Shown here: positions 40,201-52,590 of the stretch, one piece after another
How positions within the stretch are numbered: the stretch's first letter is position 1
Layout of the letters: each line of letters starts with the position of its first letter
From: Phoebastria nigripes
Taxonomy: Eukaryota; Chordata; Aves; Procellariiformes; Diomedeidae
Direction of reading: 5' to 3'
DNA: 64,000 bases
NCBI GenBank assembly: GCA_035582835.1
Contig: JAYKAV010002442.1
Location: 2,288,052-2,352,051, forward strand
Position numbers and translations under genes: made by a program
The notes under the pieces: model-generated
The model's input: only the letters and a program-made list of their open reading frames with translations
What the model was told of the DNA's origin: nothing
The model's database searches: none

Positions 40201-41090
40201 TATAAATACCTCTTGAAGACTGCAAGTCAACAACATAGGCATAAGAACAAAAGGTACTCCCCTGAAATCCACAACAGCATTAAAGAAAGACTGGCAGGAA
40301 ACAAAAAAAGTGAAAATTGTAGCAAGTAACTTCACAACAAATGAAGGGCAACATTCTGCCATAACAGGAGGAAGCAGGTGCCATAAGTTAATTCAGACGC
40401 TACCTAGGTATACTGGGTCTGGCTGGGAGGTAGTTAACTATAAGATAATTAGTGCTATTAAAAAAAAAAAAAAAAGGAAAAAGCATCATTTACTCATGGG
40501 GAATAAAAGTAGTACCAGGGGACTCGGAATGAAACAAGTATTGTCAGAATTTGACATTGCCATCAGTCTACTATAGGGAAGGATCTCACAGGAATGCAAA
40601 AGATCTTGATCGTTACTTGTGTGGAACACAAATATTGAATTTTCAAAACCATGGAGTAAATCAAAGGTTTAGGTAATTGGTGGAGAACTGTAACAGTCAA
40701 CCCTCCCCTCCCCCTGATTTTTGTAAATGTGGATAAGAAAGTTGAAAAGCCTAAAGAGCAATAGAAAATAAAGGAAACTGAAAACACTGCGGTCAAAAGA
40801 CCAGGGAACAGGTTTGGTCCTGTGGTGTTTACGTTGATGGCAAAATCTTATGTTTCCTACAATATATCAGTGAGACAAGACTGGATGAAAACAAACTAGA
40901 GGTAAGATGATGTGGGAGTGTTTAATTAGACAGCATGTCAAAAGGAGAAGAAAAGGGCTTAGAACTGCAGATTCTGCACAAAGGAATGATCTGAAAAATA
41001 AGATGTATCTGGGGATTACTAACCATATTATAAATTACAGCAGAGTCCAGTTACTCCAGATTTATGGTAACATACATAGATTCACATTCA
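37230..41090. other. intergenic, METTL18 to PHPT1-like gene
   Basis: Unique AT-rich sequence. I see only a G-run followed by (GT)n at 37416-37439 and a short A-rich run near 40460. The longest open frame (37276-37836, +, 186 codons) crosses the simple repeat and resembles no known protein. Confidence 0.6.
37416..37439. repeat. G-run followed by (GT)n microsatellite
   Basis: About nine G residues followed by seven GT units. It is a simple repeat and likely polymorphic. Confidence 0.9.
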
Positions 41091-41092
41091 AT

Positions 41093-41098
41093 TTTATT
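41093..41098 (-). terminator. PHPT1: polyadenylation signal of the PHPT1-like gene
   Basis: Minus-strand AATAAA (plus tttatt) 65 nt beyond the stop codon. Another AATAAA overlaps the stop codon itself at 41162-41167. Confidence 0.5.
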
Positions 41099-41162
41099 TA
41101 TCAAAGTACAGCTCACAGAGTTACCAGTTTTGAACTGCTTGTTGTGTTCATACATAACCGAT

Positions 41163-44100
41163 TTATTTCTTGTCATCTGACCATGTAATTTCATAATCTG
41201 TATACACTTTTTTCAGTATCTCTACAGTTACTGAATGATCTGCTTTTCCATAGCCCTGCAAGAAAGAACAAATGCTTATTAGACATGTACAGAAACTAAG
41301 TCCGCAGAAGCATTCAGTTCTTGTCAACACAAATTATCCAGTTATGATTTGATACTTCAAGTAGTTCACATGCAAATCAAATACAGGTTCTGAAAGAGTT
41401 ATTCTTGCAGTAGCATGTTTTATTTTTCTATTGTCCTCTCTAATTCCCCCCCAACCCAAGTTGTAGAAAATAAATGAGATGGGTCAAGCAATCTCAAGGA
41501 ATAGAGGATGCATTTTTCACATCGTGATTTCTCCAGCAGAAAGTTTGTTTTAAAATGTTCCCAATCCCTCAGCCACCATATTTATTGAATGTTCTTTTCA
41601 ACCACAGAGGTTGCATTGACCCACTTTAATGTATGAGCATACAAACATCTGATTTGGCTCAGCTGAAGGAAAAGGGAATAAGCCACCACATGTATGAACA
41701 TCTGAGTACTATTCTAGCCACTAAAGAAATCACAGTCTTCATGTTTTATTTATTTGCAATCTTGCCTTAGCTGGTAATGGCATAATTTTAAATACCTGTG
41801 CTCTTCAGCCACTGCAACTCCAAACTAAGGCAAGGTCAGATGACCCATGTGATTTTTACCCCTCATTTAAATCACCAATCACAGTATTACTCTTTCACTG
41901 AAATTTAAGAGAGTTGTGGTAGAAGGTGCCTTTCCATTATTGTCTTATATGACTGGAGTTATTATCTTGATTTCTTATTTCAGAACTACAAGTTTTTCCC
42001 TGTCAGAAAGCCTTTACTGCACAACAGTGCAGGCTACTGATAAAACCCTGTGATTTACAGGTTACTTTTTCCAGTAATATGTCACATGAAACTTAACTTG
42101 GAAGATTGAAAAAAGAGCTCAAGATTGCATTATCGAACAAAACATGTACTCTTATTGAACACTGACTCTGCCCCAAGAGGAACAGCTTAAGTAAACCAGC
42201 ATTTAAACTGCACAGGTTAAAGTTATTGATGCATTATAAAATGCAAACTTTTCAAAAATACCAGATATAGTTATGTCAGAAATACTGCAGGTTTATACTG
42301 TCAGTTATAAAGCACAGACCTACAGATCACTCTTGCCTTAGTAATCACTTTGAAGACCCCATCTGGCTTTGCAAATAATAGCACAGCATCTACTTCAAAA
42401 GAAGTCAATGGCTATTTCTCTGGTTTTCATAAAACACCAAGATAGTTCTGTTTTAGAGTCTGACAACAAATCTCCAAGAGAAGCATACACTAACTTCTGA
42501 CCTGCTACTGAGGTCTTCTGAACCTCCAGGTCTCTGCCTGACAGAAGCCCTCACGGTAATACAACTCTGCTTTTACATGGTGCTCATCTGTAAGCATGAA
42601 GGTACCAAAAGCAGAGAAACAAGGTATTTTCCATGGACATTGCATTACAAGAGCAAGAGTTGACCACTGCCTCTAACACTGAATTGGCAGCTGCATCTCA
42701 TCTAAAAATGCAGTTATGATGAGGACCTACAATCACAAGAATTTAGCAGAATAAGCATTATACACTGCCTTCCCACCCCATACAAATCCTAAAGAGTTCT
42801 TTTTTTCCTTATGATTCGAGGTGGCAAGAGTCATTTTGGAACAAAAACAGCATTAACATTTAAAAATGCTTAACACATTCAAGGCCCAACCTTCACTGCT
42901 CATCTAAGGAGAACAGATTTGAAGTAACCATCGCTTTCTTTAAAAAAAANAAATTAACTTAATAGAACTATTTTCTTCTTGTCTACATTAGAAGCCTAGA
43001 ATCTTCAAGAAATCATTACCACTTACCAAGTCTTTCATAGAGAAACTGAACTTACACAGTAAGTACAGGTAACAAAAATGCTCTAGTTTCTGTATTCTTG
43101 GAAGTTACTCTTATTCCCACAAAATGCATTTATGTGAAATTACATCTTCACCTACTAAAAATTCACCACACCTAAACCAGGCCTACTCTTCTCACTCAAC
43201 ACATACACAGAACAACATTCACAATTTAGCTGGTCACTACCAACCAACTTTTTATTGGCAAATAAAGATCACACAATAGCTACAAATGGGCTATTCCTGC
43301 TCTAGCAGTAAGACTGAAAGATTCTGAGTCAAGAGATGCTAACTTCCATTTTTAGTCTCGATTATAACTTAATGTTGGTATTACTCAGCATTAAGTTATC
43401 TATTATTTTTGCTTTGGTCTCCTGCCCTTAAAACTAGTGTTTTTCTAATCCATTTCACAAGCAAGCCAGGCAAGTTTTCCAGTTAATGTTTACACTGTGA
43501 TTCAAATTGCCAAAAGCCACTATACTATAAAAAAAATCCCAGAACATCAGAAACAAAAGGATTTGAAGGAATACAAGAGATGCACTTACTGTAGAGAGCC
43601 CAAATACCCTAATTTTCTTGTCTTTGCTATTATGATCAATTTTCCCTCCTCCAAGGCACTTGCACTCATATCCCAGCTTTTCCATTTCAGGATTTACTTT
43701 TTCAAATATGTGATCTGCACAAGAATGGTTAGAGCCGTGAGAATACACACTAGGCATCAGATACTCTAGAACGCTTCTTTTCAGCTATTTTCCACTCATT
43801 TTCCCCCAGTTCCCTTCCTTCACCTGCTAGAGAGGGACCTTTCTCTTGACACATAGAAAAGCTGTAATTAGGATTCTCTATTTCAGGTTTTTACTTAGTT
43901 AACACATCTCACTCTCCTACATGAGGTTTATCAGGTTTGGAAATGACATCTGACAGAGATATTGACCCGCTTTTCATATTCGCATGAGGCACCTATAAAT
44001 GGGGGAAAAAAGAGGGGCTTCAGAGCTACGCCCGCTGACCCCAGCCACCACAGGCCAGGGGCTCCGCCTCCGGTTCGCTTGGGAACCGGCGGCCACGGCC

Positions 44101-44305
44101 CGTACCTCAGGGTGGCTGCCAGGGGGGGCCCGCTAACGATCGCTTCCCCCACACCCGCCCCGGCCTGTCACCCACTGTGGAACTCGGCCGCCTTGGTGCC
44201 GCGGACGATGTCCCGCTGCTCCCCGCCGCCCGGGCGCTGCAGGCGCATCAGGATGTACTTGAACGTGCCCTCGGGGTCGATCTCCACGTCCCGCACCGCC
44301 GCCAT
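41163..44305 (-). CDS. PHPT1: PHPT1-like 14-kDa phosphohistidine phosphatase, three exons, complete
   Basis: Coding exons: 44305-44176, 43714-43590, 41255-41163, with phases 1 and 0 agreeing. They give 115 residues (human PHPT1 125). The start MAAVRDVEID lies in a GC-rich first exon; the shortening against human is mostly at the N-terminus and in the loop before RDIVRGTKAAEFH. Family landmarks are present: FKYI with Lys16 (human Lys21), AEFH with catalytic His43 (human His53), CKCLGGGKIDHNSKDKKIRVFG (residues about 60-80) and YTDYEITWSDD near the C-terminus. The enzyme removes phosphate from protein phosphohistidine in the cytosol and nucleus and needs no metal. The catalytic residues look intact and splice sites are canonical, so this is not a processed pseudogene. 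In human PHPT1 is on chromosome 9q34, not between METTL18 and SELE, so this copy is either a paralogue or a relocated orthologue. Confidence 0.93.
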
Positions 44306-44680
44306 GGCGGTGCCGCCAGCCTGTGAGGTGACCGGGCCGCGCCGCTGCCCCGTCGTCCTCCGCGGTTGGCGGGAAGGCGCCGCTGGCGCCCGGGGGCGGG
44401 GCAGCCGCTGTCGCCGCCGCTGAGGCGGGCGGGTGCCCGGCCCGGGCCGGNGGAGGCCGTGGGGCCGGCCTCTCCTCACGGGCTGTGAGAGGGCGGCCGG
44501 TGAAGGCGTGCGTTATTCCTTCAGGCTGCCCGTCGAGGCCTTCGGGGTGCCCTTNTCCGTGCGCCCCTTCCTTAGCTGCCGTTCCTCCTCTCCCGGCTCC
44601 CAGATCTGGGGCCTTGCGGCGGGCACCCGCCATCACAGGTGCGGTGCAGGGCAAGGCGTTTACACCGCGGGGAGAGGGTC
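44020..44680. promoter_or_regulatory. CpG island promoter of the PHPT1-like gene
   Basis: Strongly CpG-rich sequence spans the first exon of the PHPT1-like gene and the region upstream of it, with GC boxes such as gggggcgggg near 44392-44401. No TATA box is seen. Open frames in this island on both strands reflect high GC content, not genes. Confidence 0.75.
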
Positions 44681-47600
44681 GTGGACAGGGAGAACTTAAC
44701 GCCCTGAGAATCTATAGGTTACTGTTTACATATATTAAATAAGAGAGAGAAATTTACCTCCTGTCCACCTTATTTTATGGGTTCCACTTCATGAGTTAGG
44801 CAAGCTCCATGCAGGTTCATCATGAAGTCACAGATGTCTAGAATGAATAAGATACGCCATCTTATTAAAAATTGAGACTATAACATTTGCTGGAAGAAAG
44901 AGAATTGTTTCCTTGTAGTGTTGAAGTAAGAGCATGGTCTTGTATCAAGTGCTTACTCTCCAAAAAGAGGGAATATTCACATTTTCAATACTAGAAGTTT
45001 TTTAAAAAGTCTCAGAATACTTCCACAAATGAGTTTCAGCATAGCCACATCTTTTAAGTGCTATATTGTAGGTCACTTTCAACTGAACTATTCTATTAAT
45101 GCATACAAATAGTAAATCATTGTTGACATGAATTTCTCCAATTCTAATATAAAAACAGTGCTTGAATACAGACAGTGTACTATATAAACTAAGATGCAAC
45201 ACATGAAAAATGACAGTAAAATAGAGGAAGAGTACATATCATCTAAATACAGCATTTAGAGGTGCTTAACAAGATAAGTGTAATGTTTTTATTAAAATCT
45301 GTTTTGTGATTTATTACTTCATAATTAAAGTTATTACTGAGCTACTTTATTAGCTGTCCTAAGTCTTAATAAAAATTTCTAATATTTTATTATTTCAGAT
45401 ACTATTGTTAGTTACCTTTTTGGGCACAGTGTAGTACTATCACTATGAGGAAAATGACCAGAGCCCCAGTAAGGTAAGCCAAATTCTTGTTAGCTGTATC
45501 TTAGGAGATAAAGAGGTAGGAAGGGCTTTAAGTAGAAACCAAGCCTACCATCTCAGCTGTTCTGGATTTGCCAAGGCAGGCAGGGAAAGTGATAAAATCT
45601 GTGTCTGGGTGAGAGACCCTTTAGGATAATAAGGCTGAGAGAGTCCTGTGGAGTTGAGGTGGTTGCTCAAGCTTGTTTTGTTCAGTTCAGTAGTAAAGGC
45701 CTGTAGGATTATTGTAGTGTTAGTTCTTTAAGTTTCTTTCAAGCAATCTAGGTGGTCTGTTTTTGTTTTGATAGTTTTTGTGTATACAGCTTATTCTTTT
45801 ATTATTTTGTCTACTAATTTAGCCTAGTATCTGATGCTTTTCTTTATCTCTTCTTGAAGCTTTAGTATTAAGAAGGTTTTATGGAGCTTGCTTGTTTGAA
45901 TGAACCTTGCCTTCTTATGTTTAACTGGAATAGGATATTTCATTCCCTTGAGCATAGAAGCCTATTGCAGGGCCATGGCTGTGGAAAACTTTATTGCCCT
46001 ATTTCAGTTATGATGCACGGAAGGAACTAGCAACAAACAATGGTAACACTGATGAGCAAGGGCAAGGGTGGCAAAGGAAATACTTATGGCGTACCTCAGA
46101 TAGAAGCTAAACTTTACAGGAATTTGTCCTCAACAAGGAGAGCAGGTATCTGTCTTGACCTGACATGGGTTTGAACAAATAAGTTTGTGACTTAGTAATA
46201 GGCAAAGCAGAACTCTATCCTCTTCTCCTTAATGCTTTTGTCTTCCCAAGCACCCATCTTATCCAAAAGTAGTTTCCTATGCCATGTGGAGGTATAGGAA
46301 CTTCCTGTTGGTTTTTAGGCCGAAGACAAAAATCCCCTGCTGTTGGTGGTAATTGTTAGTGTGTCACTTTGTGGGCCTCAGGGGTACAAAGAGGATGGCA
46401 TGGGGCAACAGGGGTCTCAAACCAGAGACAGCCTGTCTCCAATAAAACTGCATGGAGGGACTTTCCTTTTGTAATGGGCTTACTCATATCGAACTGTGGC
46501 AGTGAATTTGGCACTATTTTCTGAAAAATTAAGGGGTTTTTTTAATTTATTTGGCCAAGTGATATCTTGTCTCTTCACAGTCATGTCCTAAAAACCATTG
46601 CTCTGAGCAAAAGTATTGTAAATATCTCAAATTAGGTAACAGTGAACCAATGCGATGATAATTAAGATAGGATAGTAGATATTTTTCTTGAGTAGTTGTA
46701 GCCAGACCATAAGGGTAAGCGTTGCCAGCATTTTTTCCTCTTCTATGTTACATATGGGGCTTGTTTTCTGTTATAGTTTGCAGGCTTTGGACTGCACCCA
46801 AATGACTCTAAAGTTGCACTGTTGTTGTTGATGCCCTTCCTATCATCAGATTGTTTTAATCCACATAGCCTTGTAAAATTCACCCCTCCTTATATTGGCT
46901 TGGGTTGTGCCCATATTGCAATGTATGCTGCAGTGGATTAAACTGTTGGTGTAACAGCATTTGTTTGTTGGTCTAACAGAACGTGTAGTTAGGCTGTTGT
47001 TAGGCTGAATCTGGGATACCTGAACCAAGTTACTGGTTGAGCTAGTGTGTCTGAACTTGGTCAAGCTTTTCTACATATTCCAGCAATCAGATTAAAAAGA
47101 AGCAACAAAAACTGTGGTTCATGTGCGTGGTGTGATAGCTGGGTATAACTATTGTAGCTATCCCAGTTCATTTTCATAAANGTACGATATGTCCTGGTAT
47201 GTGTCATACTTTTACCTTCTGGAAGTACTTCCTGAATGTCTTGAGAGGGATAAAGCAGATGATAGCCTTGTGTTCTCTATTGCATCCCTTATGAGAGGGT
47301 CCTGTGACTATGCTTTTTCTGTTTAATAACTCTTGAAAGCGTTGATAAATGTAAACTCGATTTGAGATCATGATACAGATATCAGTTTTACTGTATTCCT
47401 ACAGGTTTGATGAAAATAGGTGAACAGAGACACTGTGAGTGTTCCTGCTGAGGGAATGGGCTCCTGTGTGTCGAGTAAAGTATTTGGGTGATGGAAACTG
47501 ATGATAGGGGACAAATACATTCTTGTTGTCACACTTAACTGCATTTCTACTGGGCTTTGTGGTGGCATTAAGGCTTTGATATTTGTATCTTCTTATAGTA

Positions 47601-48550
47601 ACTTTCTAGAAACATTTTTCTTCCTTATTATGTGCCCCCACACCTTAAGAAAAATTGCTCTGTTCAGGAAGTGTGTATGGATACTGAGCATTCTCTTTGA
47701 ATCTTTTTCCCAGAGTTTCATATTTTTTTGGCTACTGAGGTAGACAAATGGTCTTCAAATAATCTTGGAGGAGGTTTCCACTTGTGAGTGCAGTGCCCTT
47801 GAAAAATTAGCTCTGGAGTGTTTACTAGTTGTAAGCAGTAGCTTGACACATCAAAATAAAGCTACTTTATCTTAAGTCTTTATATCCTCTAGCCTTATTC
47901 CACTCAGTAGCTCAAACTACAATTCAGATTAGGGTTTTCTTCTGAAAAAAATGGAAACTGTGGCTTTAAGTACATGGATTGTTACATGAGTATCAGTTTT
48001 TCAACAAATACGGATTCTGAATATAGTATAATGAATCCAGTTATGTGCCAGTATCAAACCTAAAAGCAGAAGAATGTGCTAAAGGCATGCTAAAAAAAGC
48101 TAAAAATAATCAAATCAGTAGCTTAAATGTGTTACGAGCAAAGCACAGGTGGGTAATATAAATGCAGCTGCATTTTCTTCCTATGTATTGGCAGTCCAGC
48201 TAAAGCATGTGTAGAGTATCTGCAATAAAACAGATACAATACTGTAGTTACATCAAGTGATAAGTCCCTAGGAGTTTCTGAGGCATAGGTGCTAGCAGAG
48301 CAAGGCGTGTGTTGTGTCTTATTAAGGATTTCCAGAGCAGTTCTGCCCAGATATCCCTTTCTTATGTTTGACCTGTCTCTTTCCCTTCTCTTCTTGCTGT
48401 GAGCATACCTGAGGCTGCTGTAGGACTCCCATCTGCTAATTGGATTCCTAAAATCTTTGCCATAAAAGCAGAAAGGTTGAGTCTCTTATTAGCCTTCCCT
48501 TTAAATGTCACTGAAAAAGCTGTGCATGTACAAAGTAGGGCAAATCACTG

Positions 48551-48668
48551 GAGGGTCTCAAGATGTGATTGGACAGGGTGCTAGATCGTCTCATCTGGGC
48601 TCCCTTTCCCACGAAAGGTTGGACCAGGTGATCTTTTGAGGCCCCTTCCAACGTGGGATATTCTATGA
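48551..48668 (+). mobile_element. CR1 LINE 3' end, plus strand
   Basis: Sequence including aggttggaccaggtgatctt and ccccttccaacgtgg ends with the CR1 terminal octamer-like attctatga. This is a heavily 5'-truncated avian CR1 tail. Confidence 0.85.
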
Positions 48669-50499
48669 AAATTGAGTGTTAAGATTACTGAAAAAGCAGT
48701 GGAAAACAGTTTTTTGGTTTTTTTTTTTACTTCAGGTGTGTGTGCTTATGAATGTGTAAATGGGCTTCCCACTTAAATGTTTTCATGCATGCAAAGATTA
48801 GATCTTCACAAGAGAATCCTTGCAGATAGAAGGTTCATAGCTTCTCCCCCCACTTCTCCAGATCAATTCTGTGTAGTCAGCAACAGTATTTTTCAATCAG
48901 ACTTGAGTCATGAACCTACTTTTAAAATTCAGGCAAAGCACTATGTACGGCATTTCAGCTCCTCTCCTGGGCTGAATGTCAGGAGTCCAGCTCTGAGAGT
49001 AAATTACACTTTGACTCACACTGCAACATTCAGATAGGTTGAGTATCTGAAATGACTCCTTTCCCCTGCATTATGTTCTCTGTTTTACAGCCTTCAGCTA
49101 AGGTCACTAAGTGGCAAAGTTTAGGATGCAGTAACTAATGGTTACGAAGAAAACACACTGGCTTCCCTTTCCGAGTAACTCGGTAACAGAAAGGATCCCT
49201 GAAAAAGCCAGGGTTGAAAGCCCAAATGGGTTAACCCTTGTGTGTGATGGATTATGAGAGTTTCTGATCTGTAGTTGAAAGCTAATTTGGCCTCAAGTGG
49301 AATTTTTGAGAAATTGTTATTGACTATTGACAACTGTCACTTGTTTTGTCAATTTGGATTGAAATGAGGGATGGGGAAGAGAAGGTGTGGTTGTACTGCA
49401 GCTGTATGTGGAGATATCAAAGCCAGTTGCAATTGAACAAGTTCAGGTAGCAGAAGTCATCTGGCTGCAGAAACACAGTTCAGATCTGACTGGCTTATTG
49501 TGCCAAAACCCAGGATCAATTTACTGTGCAGGTCTCAGACCTGCTATTTCTAGCTTGCTTTCAGTGCCCAGACTGTACTACTTAACTTGCACAACAATTT
49601 AAAAGGAAGAAACTGGATTGCAGTTCAAGATCAAATGTAACATTTCATTTGAGAATAGGCAAAAAACCTGTGAGCCAGGAGTATCTTAATGTCAAAACAT
49701 CCTCATATTTATTTTGCTGTTTAGCCTCTGAACAGCAAGTGACTGGAAAAGGAATATTAGTATTATGCAAATGTGTTAAATATACATTGTGCTGCAGTGA
49801 AGCTCACCATGGGATTCTTTCAAGCCATTACGCCAACCCAGGTTACCAGAGTCAGGAAAAAGGAAACAATCAGTTTGAACTCCAGCTTTATAAATTTTTC
49901 CTTCTATTGAGCTCTTTGACAGCAGGGCACAAGCTGTAAGGATATGTTTGGCCCATTGTGGTATTACAGGAAAATACTAAGAAAATAATTTTGAAGTAGG
50001 TAATTTCCATCTCATGTAACTCTCAAACGAGAGAGAAAATAAAATGAGGGTTAACTTTCAACTGTACTTGCAATTTCTTTATCCCAGAGTGAGAGTACAC
50101 CCTTGAGTTGAGCAGAAGAATGCCTAATACACGGAGGTAAATGAAATACACTGTTGTAAGTTATGACTATCGTGGACATCGAAGATCACGGGTCTGCTCT
50201 GCTGCTTGGCCCATTTATTTAATAGGCTTTGAATGAAGACTTTTCTTCAACAACTGTTGGTTAGCATCTCCTCAGATTAGCAATGAAGACAGAACAAATG
50301 CAGGATAATAATGTTATCTGTCTTGGTGTTCACATCTTTTGGATCTGTGTATGTATAGTCAGTTCAGAAGCCAGAGGCTTGGTTTGTGCACTGAAGGTTA
50401 AGATTCCAAGCCAACTTTCAGCATGTAGGAGTACAAAGGACCTCTGCTGGGTCCTTTATACCTTGCTTTCATGAATAATGCTCTCATATGATCCCTCTC

Positions 50500-50760
50500 A
50501 GAAATTGAACAAGATCTGCATGAAAACCAAGTTTTTTGTTCTGCTACTCATAGAAGGCTGTTTCATAACCTTCTTGCTCTGCTGGCTAGAAACTCCCTCC
50601 TAATTTCCAGTCTACATTTACTCACAGATGGTTTGTATCCATTTGGCTTTTTGTACCAACTTTATCCCTTTATATACAGAAAACTTCTGATCACCTTCTT
50701 TACTTTCCTGATACTTATAAAGAGCCCATCACATCCTTTCTGAGCCTTCCTAGCTGCTTC
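50500..50760 (-). mobile_element. old CR1-like LINE fragment, minus strand
   Basis: The stretch beginning ggctgtttcataaccttctt, followed by a gctggctagaaact segment and a later agagcccatcacatc segment, resembles an old amniote CR1-type element read in reverse complement. It is strongly diverged and was recognised from memory only. Confidence 0.5.
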
Positions 50761-52387
50761 CTCTTCTCCAGACACAAATTTCTAATAGGCACCTGGGAAG
50801 GCATTTCTTTAGAGGGGACTTCATGGAACATTTCTCCTGTTTAGACAGCCTAGAGTTTCCTACTAGGAAGTGTCATTCTCCTAGCTCTCCTTCTGAATGA
50901 CCATAAATATCACCTGCCTGTCACAGGATTGCTAGGCTAACCCACTTTGAAGTACTGAACACATGCTTCCCAGTGTAGAATCCCCCTTGGTCAGTGAAAC
51001 CAGTCTGCTGGGTTTATTCTTCAGGGCTCCGTTGTCCTTTGGTCGTCCTTCCCTGCCCTTAGTTTCCATGCCTTACAGCATATGTTGGGGACAACGAAAG
51101 CATGGTGTGCCAGTGATGATTCCAGAGTCCCAGCTGTTACTTTGTGGTCTGTAGAGAGGAACAGTGTGAATGAGTTGTTTAATTGATCAGAGTTAATTTC
51201 TGTGGAATCTATGACACCCTGACTATAAGGGCCTTTCAGCTGCAGGTGCTTTTCTTCGAGATGCATTTGCATTCATGGAGCAGAAATATGAAGAAACTGT
51301 GTGTCTCTCCTTAGTCACAGTGTTGGGAGTGCAGTTCCCTAGGTAAAAATCAGAATGAAGAAAAGATGGATGGGGAATGTAATTTTATGAAGTCTTACTT
51401 GCAGAATACTGGATATAAATTAAAGGAAAGAAGTAGATTATTCTTGTTTCTTGTAGTAATCTACTAATATTTGTGTCTGTGGGCTGGTTTAGCTATAGCA
51501 ATAATTCTGCTCTGGGAGAAGGGACATGACATGCAGAACAAAAGAATGAAGAGCTGCTTTCCCAAATGCTGTCATTCAGTGAGTGCCAAGGTCAGAGAGC
51601 AGTGTTTGGTACACATAGGAATGTATCCTTGTTACTCCATGTTACTAAATTACATACCCTAGTAAGTGAGGGAAATGCCTTTAAAAGGGCATGTACACCA
51701 TTTATTTCAGGGGAAGAAAATTGAATCCTGCCTTAGAGGATAGAAGCAAACCCATAGAATTGGTGGTTTAGCTCTTATTTTGTTTATTTAGTAGCTAATG
51801 GCACAATCTGAATAAGAGACGAAAAATTACAATACTGCCAATTTTGTTCTGAATTCTTTTCCCATTGCTTTAAGCATCTAAGCAAAGGTATTTGCTCTCA
51901 CTTTTGTTAATAGAGAGAGAATGGATCTCCTTTGACTTAACCTTTAGATAAACCTTTGTCTGTCTTTGACTCTAGAGGATATAGAGCAACTGCACTCCTA
52001 ATTTACTTCAGGTAGGCATAAATCTGGATCTTTCATTCTATTTTGACAGTAGGGTAGCTTCTCCTTTGTGGTTTATATACCCAGCCTAACATCACGGGGA
52101 TTTTCTTGCTTAGAAGAAGTACAAATAAACTGAACTCTTAACTGCTTCAAATAAGAATGTTGGATGCAGGGCCAGTATTATTTTATAGATAATAAATGAT
52201 AATCCCTTCACTTCCTGCTGATCCAATACCTATTATGAAAGTAATCTCTGCTGATTATGACTTCTGTGGTCTAAATAACCAGGCTCTGCTACTGATTGCA
52301 GTCATGTGTGACTACAAAAGATGAGTAAATGCCTATTGATAAATGAGAGGAAAAAACCCAACTAACATGCACCAGGAAGGATAAATA

Positions 52388-52590
52388 TAGAATCACAGAA
52401 TCAATCGTTTAGGTTGGAAAAGACCCTTAAGATCGAGTCCAACTGTAAACCTAACACTACAAAGTCTACCACTAAACTATGTCCCTAAGCTCCATGTCTG
52501 CACTTGTGTTAAATACCCCCAGGGATGGTGACTCAACCACTTCCCTGGGCAGCCTATTCCAGTGCTTGATCACCCTTTTGGTGAAGGGTT
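52388..52590 (-). mobile_element. CR1 LINE, 5'-truncated, minus strand
   Basis: Starts on the plus strand with atagaatcacagaatcaatc, then ttaggttggaaaagaccc, and continues to cagcctattccagtgcttga and about 52590. This is the reverse complement of a typical avian CR1 3' region. It is far less diverged than the old fragments nearby. Confidence 0.92.

Noticed and set aside
44133..44654. N-terminal extensions of the PHPT1-like exon upstream of MAAVRDVE
   Set aside because: The frame stays open through the CpG island, but the extra residues are Pro/Arg/Gly-rich and absent from the family; the ATG at 44305 is the sensible start.
45399..45472. Exon-like segment between ttatttcag and gtaagcc on the plus strand
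   Set aside because: The splice motifs are good, but there is no long open frame and no linked exon; it could belong to a noncoding transcript from the 44-kb CpG island, which sequence alone cannot support.
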